This document shows, piece after piece, positions 22,960 through 30,215 of a DNA stretch of 52,144 nucleotides. Where the stretch lies: NCBI GenBank assembly GCA_947503365.1, contig CANNDT010000022.1, positions 1 to 52,144 on the forward strand, in the 5' to 3' direction. The notes under the pieces were generated by a model, which was given only the letters and a program-made list of their open reading frames with translations, was not told where the DNA came from and did not search any database. Numbering within the stretch: the stretch's first letter is position 1; each line of letters opens with the position of its first letter. A program made the position numbers and the translations under genes. This stretch comes from CANNDT01 sp945876205 (GTDB lineage Bacteria; Acidobacteriota; Vicinamibacteria; Vicinamibacterales; UBA2999).

Positions 22960-24030
22960 CTAGAGCGCCTTCCTGAGGAAACGCGTCAGCACGTAGCCGT
23001 CGAAGTACTTGAACGGTGCGTAGCCAGTGCTGTAATGGCCGCAGGGCAGCACCGCCACTTCGTGCGGCAGTTGTCGTGCCCTGAACTCGTCGACCAGGAC
23101 GCGCGAGAGGTCCACGGGAAAGGTCAGGTCGTACCGCGCGTAGACCAGCAGCGTACGCGTCTGCTGCAAGCGATCCAGGTACGAGAACGGGCTGATCGGC
23201 CGCCACAAGTGCCGAAGCCGGTCGAGCTCGATGTGCCCGTTCAACCCTTCGCGGACGTGCCTCGTGGAGAGACCGCGCCACACGACGTCGGCAAAATGTG
23301 GCGACACGTGGTTGAGCGCCTGCGCGCGGATGCGGGGCTCGTGCGCCGCCGTCAGCAGCGACAGGCACGAGCCAAGGCTCGTGCCGAGGATGCCGATGCG
23401 CTCGAAGCCCTGCGACGCCAGCCACCCAACCGCGCGTCGCGCGTCGACCACCGCCTGCCGGCAGGCCTGCATCGTGCGCGCGATGTTCGCACTCACGATG
23501 TAGTCCGCGCGGGTCAGCTCGGGCGGCATCCGGGTGTCGTGGTAGGGAAGGCTCAATCGCAACGCGGACACGCCGCAGCGGGCGAGCAGGCGCGAGAGAC
23601 CGATGTGGCCCTCCGCATCCGAGTTCCACTGCGGCAACACGACCACGGCTCGGCCGCCTTCGCCGGGCTTCGGCGAGCCAAGTCTTGCTGACGTGTCGGC
23701 CGATGGAAAAAATCGCGCGACCACGGTGTTGTTGACGTCGTGCGGCGTCGTGACGACGCTCGGAAAGCGCAGGGTGCCGGCTTCGCCTTTGAGCTGGTGC
23801 TCGGGGCTGGCGGCCTGGAAGTCGTAGTCGCGCGTCTCCGGCGTTTCAAAGAAGGCGTCGCTGTCGCGCATGGCCTCGTCGACCCACCGCTCGATTCGCT
23901 CAGGCGGGGTGGCATCGGCGTGACCGTTGGGCGAGAGCCAGTCTTCGCCCCATTCGAACGGGCGAACGATGCGGTCTTTGCTGGCCGAAGCAAGCCTCCG
24001 CTCCCACGCGTGAAAAATACTTTGCAGCAT
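22960..24030 (-). CDS. alpha/beta hydrolase
   Basis: A 356-aa protein from ATG 24030 (MLQSIFHAWERR). The nucleophile elbow is GTSLGS, in GFERIGILGTSLGSCLSLL. The acid is likely the D in YARYDLTF, and the base is the H in PCGHYSTGY. There is no signal peptide. The N-terminal 120 residues are extra to the hydrolase core. SPKPGEGG, encoded at about 23654-23675, looks like an in-frame repeat insert. Substrate unknown. Confidence 0.82.
   Translation of the reverse strand: MLQSIFHAWERRLASASKDRIVRPFEWGEDWLSPNGHADATPPERIERWVDEAMRDSDAFFETPETRDYDFQAASPEHQLKGEAGTLRFPSVVTTPHDVNNTVVARFFPSADTSARLGSPKPGEGGRAVVVLPQWNSDAEGHIGLSRLLARCGVSALRLSLPYHDTRMPPELTRADYIVSANIARTMQACRQAVVDARRAVGWLASQGFERIGILGTSLGSCLSLLTAAHEPRIRAQALNHVSPHFADVVWRGLSTRHVREGLNGHIELDRLRHLWRPISPFSYLDRLQQTRTLLVYARYDLTFPVDLSRVLVDEFRARQLPHEVAVLPCGHYSTGYAPFKYFDGYVLTRFLRKAL
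23654..23675. repeat. GC repeat inside hydrolase gene
   Basis: CCGCCTTCGCCGGGCTTCGG plus CG, containing CGCCG/CGGCG arms, encodes PKPGEGG on the minus strand. CCGCCTTCGCC also begins the large intergenic palindrome at 41057. Confidence 0.4.
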
Positions 24031-24042
24031 CGTCGGCCTCAG

Positions 24043-24125
24043 GCCTCGGGGCTCAGGCCCGAGGCGATGGGTTCGGTTTTGCATTCAATCGAGTAGCTGA
24101 GGCCTGACGCCTGAGCCCTGAGGCC
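24043..24125. repeat. CTGAGGCC/GGCCTCAG repeat tract with hairpin
   Basis: A perfect hairpin GCCTCGGG/CCCGAGGC (24043-24050 and 24058-24065) is followed by two direct CTGAGGCC copies (24097-24104 and 24118-24125). The tract fills the divergent gap between the hydrolase start and the proline-rich peptide gene, so it may also hold their promoters. Confidence 0.6.
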
Positions 24126-24131
24126 TACGCC

Positions 24132-24293
24132 ATGATTGAGCAGCCGCGAAAACCCGATATCCCCCGCCCGGGCGTCCCTGACGTCATCGATGCGCCGCCG
24201 CCGGACATCAGTCCCGCGCCGCCGCCCGACATTCCGCCGCAGCCGCTGCCCGATCGCACCGAACCTCAACCGGATATTCCCGGCCCGAAGTAA
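24132..24293 (+). CDS. 53-aa proline-rich protein
   Basis: ATG 24132 to TAA 24293 encodes MIEQPRKPDIPRPGVPDVID followed by repeated PPPDI/PQPDIP units. About a third of residues are proline. It is probably disordered and cytoplasmic (no signal peptide). Similar PDIP-rich small proteins occur widely in bacteria, with function unknown to me. The last 28 bases overlap the 3' end of the convergent amidase. Confidence 0.55.
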   Translation: MIEQPRKPDIPRPGVPDVIDAPPPDISPAPPPDIPPQPLPDRTEPQPDIPGPK

Positions 24294-25624
24294 GGTTCGA
24301 GCGTTCGCGCCAGTTGCAGCAGGGCCGGCGTGTCGTTGCCCGGGCCGACGAGTTGCGCCCCAATGGGTAATCCTTCGATCGTCTTGCCGCAGGGCATCGT
24401 GATTGCGGGGTGCCCCGTCAGGTTGAAGAGCTGGGTCAGGCGCAGGGTGATGTTGCGCACCGGTTCTTCGGATGTCCCAACCCGGACGGTCGCGGCGCCA
24501 AGCGTGGTCGCCGGTACCGCCAGCGAAGGCAGCAGCACACCGTCGTGGCTGGCGAAGAGCGCATCGACCTCACACCGGAGCACATCACGGCCGCGCAGCG
24601 CCCGCGCGTAATCCTCACCGAGGATGTAGCGGCCCATCTCGAGGCGCAGGTGAACCGGCGGCGTGTAATCCGCGGCGCGATTCTCGAGCGTGCGCGCGTG
24701 CAGCGCCGCTGCCTCGACGAGCACGATGTGCAGGTACACCGCGGCGATGTCGCTCGCGTGTGGAACGTCCAGATCCTCGAGAATGACGCCGGCGTCGCGC
24801 AACCGGTCGCACAGGCTTTCGAACGCGCTCGCGACCTGCGGATCCAGCAGCGCCGTGAAATAGCCGCGCAGTACGCCGATCTTCAATCCGCGCGGAGCTG
24901 ACGCCTTTCTCGTAGGTGAAGGCCCCGCGCCTCTCAGCGCGTCATACACAATCTCCGCGTCGTCCACGCTGAGGCACAGCGGTCCGGCGTGGTCCATCGT
25001 TCCGCTCAGTGGCACGATGCCGGCTGTTGGAATCTCTCCCAGCGCCGGCTTCAGCCCGACGAGTCCACAGGCCGCCGACGGGATGCGGATTGAGCCGCCC
25101 GTGTCGGTGCCGATCGAGGCGTAGCACATCCCGTCGAGCACCGAAGCCGCCGAACCACCCGAGGAACCGCCCGGCGAGCGCGTCGGGTCGAGCGGATGAT
25201 GCACCGGCCCGAACGCCGATTCCTCGTTGGTCGTGCCGAAGGCAAACTCGTGCAGGTTGGTCTTGCCGATGAAGACGGCGCCAGCCTCGCGAAGGCGCGC
25301 GACCAGGGTCGCATCGGCGTCGGCGACGTGTCCCTCGCGCACCTTCGAGGCGGCGGTCGTCGGGGTGCCGCGGACGTCGATCAAGTCCTTGAAGGAGATG
25401 GGGACACCGTGCAGCGGTCCGCGGTAGCGGCCCGCGGCAATCTCCCGATCGGCGTCCCGCGCCTGCGCACGAGCCTGGTCGACCAGCACGGCAATGAAGG
25501 CGTTTACCGAAGGGTTGCGCTCGGCGATCCGGTCGAGGCACTGCGCCGTGACGGCTTCGGCGGTAACTTCCCGGGTCATCAGGGCCCGCGCCAGGCCCGT
25601 GATCGTGCGCGTATCAGCGGGCAT
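24266..25624 (-). CDS. amidase-signature-family amidase
   Basis: A 452-aa amidase. The Ser-cisSer-Lys triad is visible: Lys in PISFKDLIDVRG, cis-Ser in PGGSSGGSAAS and nucleophile Ser in GTDTGGSIRIPS. The family hydrolyses amides. GatA homologues act in tRNA amidation, but no gatB or gatC is adjacent, so a stand-alone amidase is likelier. It overlaps the preceding 58-aa gene by 11 bases. Confidence 0.93.
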   Translation of the reverse strand: MPADTRTITGLARALMTREVTAEAVTAQCLDRIAERNPSVNAFIAVLVDQARAQARDADREIAAGRYRGPLHGVPISFKDLIDVRGTPTTAASKVREGHVADADATLVARLREAGAVFIGKTNLHEFAFGTTNEESAFGPVHHPLDPTRSPGGSSGGSAASVLDGMCYASIGTDTGGSIRIPSAACGLVGLKPALGEIPTAGIVPLSGTMDHAGPLCLSVDDAEIVYDALRGAGPSPTRKASAPRGLKIGVLRGYFTALLDPQVASAFESLCDRLRDAGVILEDLDVPHASDIAAVYLHIVLVEAAALHARTLENRAADYTPPVHLRLEMGRYILGEDYARALRGRDVLRCEVDALFASHDGVLLPSLAVPATTLGAATVRVGTSEEPVRNITLRLTQLFNLTGHPAITMPCGKTIEGLPIGAQLVGPGNDTPALLQLARTLEPYFGPGISG

Positions 25625-25790
25625 CCGGGGCTTTTTGCTCGTGGTCTTCGCCGGTGGCGTCGAAATTCCAGTCGGCCGTCCGCAGCGCCGACGTCGAACG
25701 GGCGAGCGCCTCGAGCAGCGGCCGCATGCCGGTGAGGCCGCGCCGCTCCGCGTCGTTGATGGCGTTCTCCAGCCAGACTTTTACCGTCAT
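25614..25790 (-). CDS. 58-aa conserved-looking protein coupled to amidase
   Basis: From ATG 25790 the product begins MTVKVWLENAINDAERRGL and continues with PLLEALARSTSALRTADWNFDA. It is a small helical soluble protein. GTG 25799 is an alternative start. A TACAAT on the minus strand (25807-25802) lies just upstream as a likely -10 box. Overlap with the amidase start implies coupled translation. Function is unknown. Confidence 0.6.
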   Translation of the reverse strand: MTVKVWLENAINDAERRGLTGMRPLLEALARSTSALRTADWNFDATGEDHEQKAPDAR

Positions 25791-25851
25791 CGCAACCACT
25801 TATTGTAACTGGCGCCGTTCCAGTCTGGCACCGCCGTTATAAGCTGACACC

Positions 25852-27270
25852 GTGAGGCATACGAAGATCGTCGCCACCATCGGTCCCGCGACCAGCGGCG
25901 AGTCGGCGATCCGTGCGTTGATCGCGGCGGGCGTCGACGTCTGCCGTCTGAATTTCTCGCACGGCACGCACGAGGCGCACGGCATCGCGGTGCGCGCGAT
26001 CCGGGCCGCGGCAGACGAGCTCGGACGTCCCGTGGCGATCATGCAGGATCTCAGCGGACCAAAGATCCGCACCGGCCTGCTGCGCGACGGCCTGCCGATT
26101 CCGCTCAAACCGGGGGACGAACTGCGGATCGCGGTCGGTGAATTCGTCGGTGAGCCCGGTCGCGTCTCGACGCCGTTCGCCGATCTTCCCAAGGCGGTGC
26201 AGCCGGCGGACCGCCTGCTGCTCGACGATGGCCGAATTCAGCTGCGCGTCGAGCGGGTGGAGGGCGACGAGATCGTGACGAGCGTCATCGACGGCGGTTT
26301 GCTCGGCGAGCACAAAGGCATCAACGCACCTGGTGTGATGTTCCCGTCCTCGGCCCTGACCGAAAAGGACATCGAGGATCTCAAGTTCGGCCTCAGCGTC
26401 GGCGTCGATCTGGTCGCGCTCAGCTTCGTGCACAGCGGCGCGGATTTACGGCAGGCGCGCGACGTGATGCGGACCGCCGGTGGTCCGGCGATCCCGCTGA
26501 TCGCCAAGCTCGAACGGCCGGAGGCGATCGCCCGGCTCGACGAGATCCTCCACGAATCGGACGCCGTGATGGTGGCGCGTGGCGACCTGGGCCTCGAGCT
26601 GCCGCTCGAGCGTGTCCCGCGGGTGCAGAAAGAGGTCACGCGGCGGGCGCGCGCGCTTGGCATCCCGGTGATCGTGGCGACACAGGTGCTCGAGTCGATG
26701 GTGACCCAGCCGCGGCCGACGCGCGCCGAAGTCAGCGACGCCGCGAACGCCGTGGACGACGGGGTCGACGCGATCATGCTGGCGGGTGAGACGGCGATGG
26801 GGAAGTATCCGATCGAAGCGGTAGAGACGCTGGACCGGATCATCCGCGATGCGGAAACCCTTCCCGCGGCGCTCTCCGTGCCGCTGGTGGGTGATTCGCA
26901 TGTGATGCCTGCGCACGGCCAGGCGATCTGCGAGGCCGCGGTCACACTCGCCGGCCGCGGCGAGGCCACCGCGATCGTGGCGGTCACGCGTCGAGGCAAG
27001 ACGGCGCGGATGCTCTCCGCGCTGCGGCCTCGCGCACCGATTTATGGCGCAACCGACCAGGCCGACATCGCGCGGCGGTTGGCGTTGCCCTGGGGCGTCG
27101 TGCCGCTGCTGACCGATTTGAGCGGAGACCTCAACACCGCGGCGACGCGCATCGGCGCGCAACTGGTCGAGCGCGGCGTCATTCCCTCGGCCTCGGTGAT
27201 CGTGCTGGTCAGCATTACCCCGGATCTCTCGCCGGGGCAGTCAAACTTTCTGAAATTGCTGCGTGTGTAG
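25852..27270 (+). CDS. pyk: pyruvate kinase
   Basis: A 472-aa protein from GTG 25852. It makes pyruvate and ATP from phosphoenolpyruvate and ADP. Motifs are TKIVATIGPA at the start, RLNFSHGTHE, MQDLSGPKIRTG, the catalytic Lys segment IAKLERPEAI, the metal site MVARGDLGLELP and ATQVLESM. The C-terminal allosteric domain is present and of normal length. TATAAG at 25838-25843 sits 8 bases before the start codon and may be a -10 box with a very short leader. Confidence 0.97.
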   Translation: MRHTKIVATIGPATSGESAIRALIAAGVDVCRLNFSHGTHEAHGIAVRAIRAAADELGRPVAIMQDLSGPKIRTGLLRDGLPIPLKPGDELRIAVGEFVGEPGRVSTPFADLPKAVQPADRLLLDDGRIQLRVERVEGDEIVTSVIDGGLLGEHKGINAPGVMFPSSALTEKDIEDLKFGLSVGVDLVALSFVHSGADLRQARDVMRTAGGPAIPLIAKLERPEAIARLDEILHESDAVMVARGDLGLELPLERVPRVQKEVTRRARALGIPVIVATQVLESMVTQPRPTRAEVSDAANAVDDGVDAIMLAGETAMGKYPIEAVETLDRIIRDAETLPAALSVPLVGDSHVMPAHGQAICEAAVTLAGRGEATAIVAVTRRGKTARMLSALRPRAPIYGATDQADIARRLALPWGVVPLLTDLSGDLNTAATRIGAQLVERGVIPSASVIVLVSITPDLSPGQSNFLKLLRV

Positions 27271-27285
27271 GGACGTCGCGCGCGT

Positions 27286-27385
27286 GGCGCACCCTGAAGG
27301 GTGCGCGCTACAGGCGACCATTCTCCTGTCGGGCGCGCGCGACGGGCGACCAATCTCCTGTAGCGCGTGGCCTTCAGGCCACGCG
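27286..27385. repeat. two opposed REP-like palindromes
   Basis: An inverted copy (27286-27312, GGCGCACCCTGAAGGGTGCG then CGCTACA) and a direct copy (27359-27385, TGTAGCGCGTGGCCTTCAGG then CCACGCG) face each other in the gap after pyk. Each forms a near-perfect hairpin and could end transcription from both sides. Confidence 0.75.
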
Positions 27386-27390
27386 TCGGT

Positions 27391-27711
27391 TCAGGCCTTC
27401 CAGCGATCCTCGAGGTGCTTCTTCAGCGACTCGAGAGCCAGCATCCACCCCGTAGAAATGACGTCGTAGTACCGCTCCCAGCGGGCGCTGCTCGCGTCGC
27501 ACCCTGACTGGCGGACGTGCAGCAACGTGCCGTCGCCGTGCAGGCTGCAACTCGCTTGCAGCGCCATCGGGCCGATCGGATCGCCGTCGGGAGGCATCCA
27601 GTACATGTCGGCGAGGAAGAATTCCCGTCCCGGTTTGAAGTCGATGACGGTGCCGTGAAAGGTGCCGCCCAGGCGTCCCAGCAGCTCGTCCCGCCATTCC
27701 GTCGGCTCCCA
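27391..27711 (-). pseudogene. AHSA1/SRPBCC-domain gene, 5' end lost
   Basis: The minus strand encodes a C-terminal SRPBCC/AHSA1 fragment: WRWEPTEWRDELLGRLGGTF, then FHGTVIDFKP, then MYWMPPDGDPIG and DVISTGWMLALESLKKHLE. Going upstream, similarity stops exactly at 27712, where the duplicated fragment begins. The frame then meets a stop at 27763-27765. About the first third of a normal domain is missing. An internal ATG at 27606 could still make a 71-aa product. Confidence 0.75.
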
Positions 27712-27960
27712 GCGCCAGCTCGACGCGTTTGCGGCGATCGCGCTGCTCTGCGGTCCGGCGGATTACCGCGTCCCGCCGCGCGCGCCGAAGCCGACCTCCG
27801 GTCTCATCGCGCAACAGCGCGCGTTCAGCCGAATGCGGCGCCCGTGAACGAGGTCATCCGCGCAGCGGCCGATCTTCAGGCGGTCTGCGAAGCGCAACGC
27901 TGGCGGTTCTGCTTCATCGGCGGTCTCGCCGTCCAGCGCTGGCTCCCCCTTAAACTCTGA
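27712..27960 (+). pseudogene. truncated duplicate of the small-protein/nucleotidyltransferase pair
   Basis: Bases 27712-27942 align without gaps to 30581-30811 and differ at about 23 of 231 positions by hand count. The fragment holds the last 44 codons of the 85-aa partner (RQLDAFAAIALLCGPADYRV...), the GTGA overlap at 27844-27847, and the first 33 codons of the nucleotidyltransferase to GGLAVQRW. The reading frame then runs into unrelated sequence and stops at 27960. Neither product is complete. Confidence 0.85.
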
Positions 27961-27980
27961 CGCGCCTCCCAAGTCGCAAT

Positions 27981-28017
27981 CACGCAGTCTGCGTGTAGCA
28001 CGCATAATACGTGCGTG
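27981..28017. promoter_or_regulatory. tandem inverted repeats CACGCA-TGCGTG, antitoxin operator
   Basis: Two perfect inverted repeats of the same half-site stand in a row: CACGCA-GTC-TGCGTG (27981-27995) and CACGCA-7-TGCGTG (27999-28017). The second spacer holds TAATAC, a possible -10 box. They end 10 bases before the RHH antitoxin start. Four half-sites fit cooperative binding by ribbon-helix-helix dimers. Confidence 0.65.
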
Positions 28018-28027
28018 AAGGGTTCAG

Positions 28028-28279
28028 ATGAGCACGCCTGATACCGCCAAGCAGAACATCACGGTACGGCTCGATCGCCGAACGTTGCTGAAGGCGAAGG
28101 TGCTCGCCGCCAGACGCAACACGTCTATCAGTGGCTTGCTCGCCGAACAGATCGAAACGCTGGTCGGCGAGGATGACGCCTATGACCAGGCCCGGCGGCG
28201 TGCACTCGCGCTCCTCGACCAGGGCTTCCATCTCGGCGGCCACATCGAGTCCACCCGCGACGAGTGGCATGAGCGATAA
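28028..28279 (+). CDS. ribbon-helix-helix type antitoxin
   Basis: An 83-aa protein. NITVRLDRRTLLKAKVLAARRNTSISGLLAEQIETL is a classical RHH DNA-binding domain. The tail (LLDQGFHLGGHIESTRDEWHER) is the usual toxin-binding extension of antitoxins that pair with PIN toxins. It overlaps the PIN gene by 11 bases. Because that toxin is broken, the antitoxin may now be free or regulate only itself through the operator at 27981-28017. Confidence 0.85.
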   Translation: MSTPDTAKQNITVRLDRRTLLKAKVLAARRNTSISGLLAEQIETLVGEDDAYDQARRRALALLDQGFHLGGHIESTRDEWHER

Positions 28280-28495
28280 GGCGTTCGTCGATACGAACGT
28301 CTTGATTTACGATCACGATGTCGACGCCGGCCGCAAGCATGAGGTCGCGAAGGCCGTCCTCGCGGAATTGTGGATCAATCGGATCGGCATTCTCAGCACG
28401 CAGGTTCTGCAAGAGTTCTACGTCAACGCCACACGGAAGATCTGCACGCCACGCGCGGAATCCCGCCTCCAATCCGCCGCGTTGCATGCGTGCTT
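28269..28495 (+). pseudogene. PIN-domain toxin, C-terminal half lost
   Basis: From ATG 28269 the product starts normally as a PIN ribonuclease toxin: KAFVDTNVLIYDHDVDAGRK, then ILSTQVLQEFYVNATRK with the second acidic site. After about residue 65 similarity ends, and the conserved D of the SFWDAL/DALI region and the last acidic site are absent. The frame stays open through LHACLRCYNIVRTGGGE into the downstream AbrB antitoxin and stops at 28763. A 164-aa PIN-AbrB fusion could therefore be made. Confidence 0.75.
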
Positions 28496-28499
28496 ACGG

Positions 28500-28509
28500 T
28501 GTTATAACA
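28500..28509. promoter_or_regulatory. TGTTATAACA palindrome upstream of AbrB antitoxin
   Basis: A perfect 10-bp palindrome containing TATAAC, a possible -10 box, 24 bases before the AbrB start. GGAGGTGG follows as ribosome-binding site. It is a likely autoregulatory operator and promoter. Confidence 0.5.
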
Positions 28510-28532
28510 TTGTGCGTACTGGAGGTGGCGAA

Positions 28533-28763
28533 ATGCCGCTGGTGAAGAAGGTCACTCGGTATGGCAACTCGTCGGGGATCATTCTCGACCAGCCCATCCT
28601 GAAGCAGGTTGGATGGGATACGGGCACCGAGGTCGAGCTTCGCGTCGAGGGGGAAGCCATCATCTTGACCAGACATCGGACTGCCGCTGACGCGGATGTC
28701 GCGGCAGCTGCCGACCGGGTTTTCAAGCGGCACGCGAAGTCCCTCGAAAGACTCGCCAGGTAA
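28533..28763 (+). CDS. AbrB/SpoVT-type antitoxin
   Basis: A 76-aa protein. VKKVTRYGNSSGIILDQPIL and WDTGTEVELRVEGEAIILT are the swapped-hairpin AbrB fold seen in PhD/VapB/MazE-like antitoxins. A helical tail (AADRVFKRHAKSLERLAR) would clamp the toxin. GGAGGTGG sits about 6 bases before ATG 28533. The Doc-type toxin follows after 6 bases. The upstream PIN fragment is in frame with it and has no stop in between. Confidence 0.88.
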   Translation: MPLVKKVTRYGNSSGIILDQPILKQVGWDTGTEVELRVEGEAIILTRHRTAADADVAAAADRVFKRHAKSLERLAR

Positions 28764-28769
28764 AACGCC

Positions 28770-29174
28770 ATGGCCGCGGAGGTGGTGTACCTGACGGCCG
28801 ACCAAATCCAGCGACTGCACAAGAGAGCCCTTGAGGCCTACGGAGGTCTCGACGGCCTCCGCTCTGAGCCGCAGTTCCTTTCAGCGGTCTTCCAGCCCCA
28901 GCAGTCCATCTTCGGGCAGGACGCATACGAGACTGTCCCAGAGAAGGCAGCTGCGTACGGCTTCTTCCTCGCGGAGAATCAGCCGTTCATCGACGGCAAC
29001 AAGAGAACAGCGGCGGCAACGCTTGCGGTGTTTCTGGACCTCAACGGCTATGACTTGCTGGAGAGCTCCGAAACGGAGCTCGCTGAGATTTTCGAGGCTC
29101 TCGGCCAGAAGACCATCAATCAAAGCGAGTTCTTCGGGTGGGTGGTCGGTCATGCCCGTCCCAGGGATTCATAA
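28770..29174 (+). CDS. Fic/Doc-family toxin with Gln in place of the motif His
   Basis: A 134-aa Doc-type protein. The N-terminus (VVYLTADQIQRLHKRALEAYGG) and the Fic loop region match Doc toxins. Doc phosphorylates EF-Tu in the P1 system. The canonical HPFxDGNKR loop reads ENQPFIDGNKRTAAATLAVF here, so the catalytic histidine is replaced by glutamine while the phosphate-binding DGNKR is intact. It may be inactive or use altered chemistry. The antitoxin gene is 6 bases upstream. Confidence 0.88.
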   Translation: MAAEVVYLTADQIQRLHKRALEAYGGLDGLRSEPQFLSAVFQPQQSIFGQDAYETVPEKAAAYGFFLAENQPFIDGNKRTAAATLAVFLDLNGYDLLESSETELAEIFEALGQKTINQSEFFGWVVGHARPRDS

Positions 29175-29209
29175 GGACAAGTGGCTGTTCGATACATGGA
29201 GAAGCGGTC

Positions 29210-29482
29210 ATGAAGAAGAGCAACTTCGCGCTGAGACTTCAGCCATCGCTGATGGAAGAAGCCCGCAGGCTGGCGAGCGCTGAGGGCGTTGCGGTGAATC
29301 AGCTCATGAACGTCGCCGTCGCTGAAAAGGTGTCTGCATTGCGAACGGAGGAGTACTTCGCAGCCCGCGCCGCCAAAGGCGACGTCTCAAAGGCTCTTCG
29401 AATGCTCGAGCGCGCAGGCGCGGGGAATCAGCCGATGCCCGGTGATGAATTGCCGAAGAGGGCGAAGTCGAGGAGCAAGTAG
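29210..29482 (+). CDS. solitary HicB/RHH-type antitoxin-like protein
   Basis: A 90-aa protein from ATG 29210, with GGAGAAG upstream. FALRLQPSLMEEARRLASAEGVAVNQLMNVAVAEKV is an RHH DNA-binding domain of the HicB-antitoxin sort. The basic tail ends KRAKSRSK. No toxin gene is adjacent on the same unit: the next gene is a VapB with its own toxin. It may act in trans or be an orphan remnant. Confidence 0.75.
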   Translation: MKKSNFALRLQPSLMEEARRLASAEGVAVNQLMNVAVAEKVSALRTEEYFAARAAKGDVSKALRMLERAGAGNQPMPGDELPKRAKSRSK

Positions 29483-29568
29483 CCTTTTCACGCCCGCTCG
29501 TCTTCGTGCCCCCACATTTGATCGAATCCGGCCAGACGTATATCCTCGTGTATGTACATGGTGGTGCG

Positions 29569-29805
29569 ATGAAGACAGCCAAAGTGTTCAGGAGCGGCAA
29601 CAGCCAGGCCGTTCGGATTCCAAAGGAATTTCACTTGGACGGTGAGGAAGTCGAAATTCGCCGAAAAGGTGAGTCGCTCATCCTTCTCCCCAGGAAGCGG
29701 TCGTGGGCGGCCCTCATCGACAGCTTGGGGAAGTTCACCGATGATTTCATGGCGGAAGGTCGTCGTCAGCCGCCGGTGCAGAACCGAGGCCGGGCCTTCC
29801 GATGA
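29569..29805 (+). CDS. vapB: VapB antitoxin (AbrB fold)
   Basis: A 78-aa protein. AKVFRSGNSQAVRIPKEFHL and VEIRRKGESLILLPRK form the AbrB fold, and the C-terminal helix ends in a basic tail. ATG 29569 is the start. An upstream in-frame extension to 29506 has no support. The stretch just before it (GTATATCCTCGTGTATGTAC) is TA-rich and imperfectly palindromic, a likely promoter/operator. It overlaps vapC by 4 bases (ATGA). Confidence 0.9.
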   Translation: MKTAKVFRSGNSQAVRIPKEFHLDGEEVEIRRKGESLILLPRKRSWAALIDSLGKFTDDFMAEGRRQPPVQNRGRAFR

Positions 29806-30200
29806 CGCTGATGCTCGATACGAACGTTTGCATCTACCTGATCAAGGAACATCCTCCCTCGGTCGTCGAACGATTCGCCTCTCACGAGGTTGGAGACATC
29901 GGCATCTCGGTCATGACGCTCGCCGAGCTCGAATATGGTGTCAGCAAGAGCAGCCGGCCCTCCAAGAATCGGGAAGCGTTGGATCAGTTCATCTCTCCGC
30001 TCGAAGTGGCGCCGTTCGATCGACCGGCGACAGCCGCCTACGGCAAGCTGCGAACGACGCTCGAGAAGAAGGGCCGGTTGATCGGCTCGATGGACCTGCT
30101 GATCGCCGCCCACGCCCTGAGCCTCGGCGTTCGGCTGATTACGCGCAATGTTCGGGAATTCGGACGAGTGCCGGATCTTCGAGTTGAAGACTGGACATAG
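29802..30200 (+). CDS. vapC: VapC PIN-domain ribonuclease toxin
   Basis: A 132-aa PIN nuclease that should cut RNA, usually tRNA, when not held by VapB. All acidic positions are present: LDTNVCIYLIK, LAELEYGVSKS and GSMDLLIAAHA, with ITRNVREF at the end. Length is normal. This is the one apparently complete toxin-antitoxin pair of the PIN class in the island. Confidence 0.93.
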   Translation: MTLMLDTNVCIYLIKEHPPSVVERFASHEVGDIGISVMTLAELEYGVSKSSRPSKNREALDQFISPLEVAPFDRPATAAYGKLRTTLEKKGRLIGSMDLLIAAHALSLGVRLITRNVREFGRVPDLRVEDWT

Positions 30201-30215
30201 GCGCTGGACCGGAAT

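Noticed and set aside
24266..25624. Naming the amidase gatA
   Set aside because: No gatB or gatC is adjacent, and the amidase signature alone does not separate GatA from other amidases.
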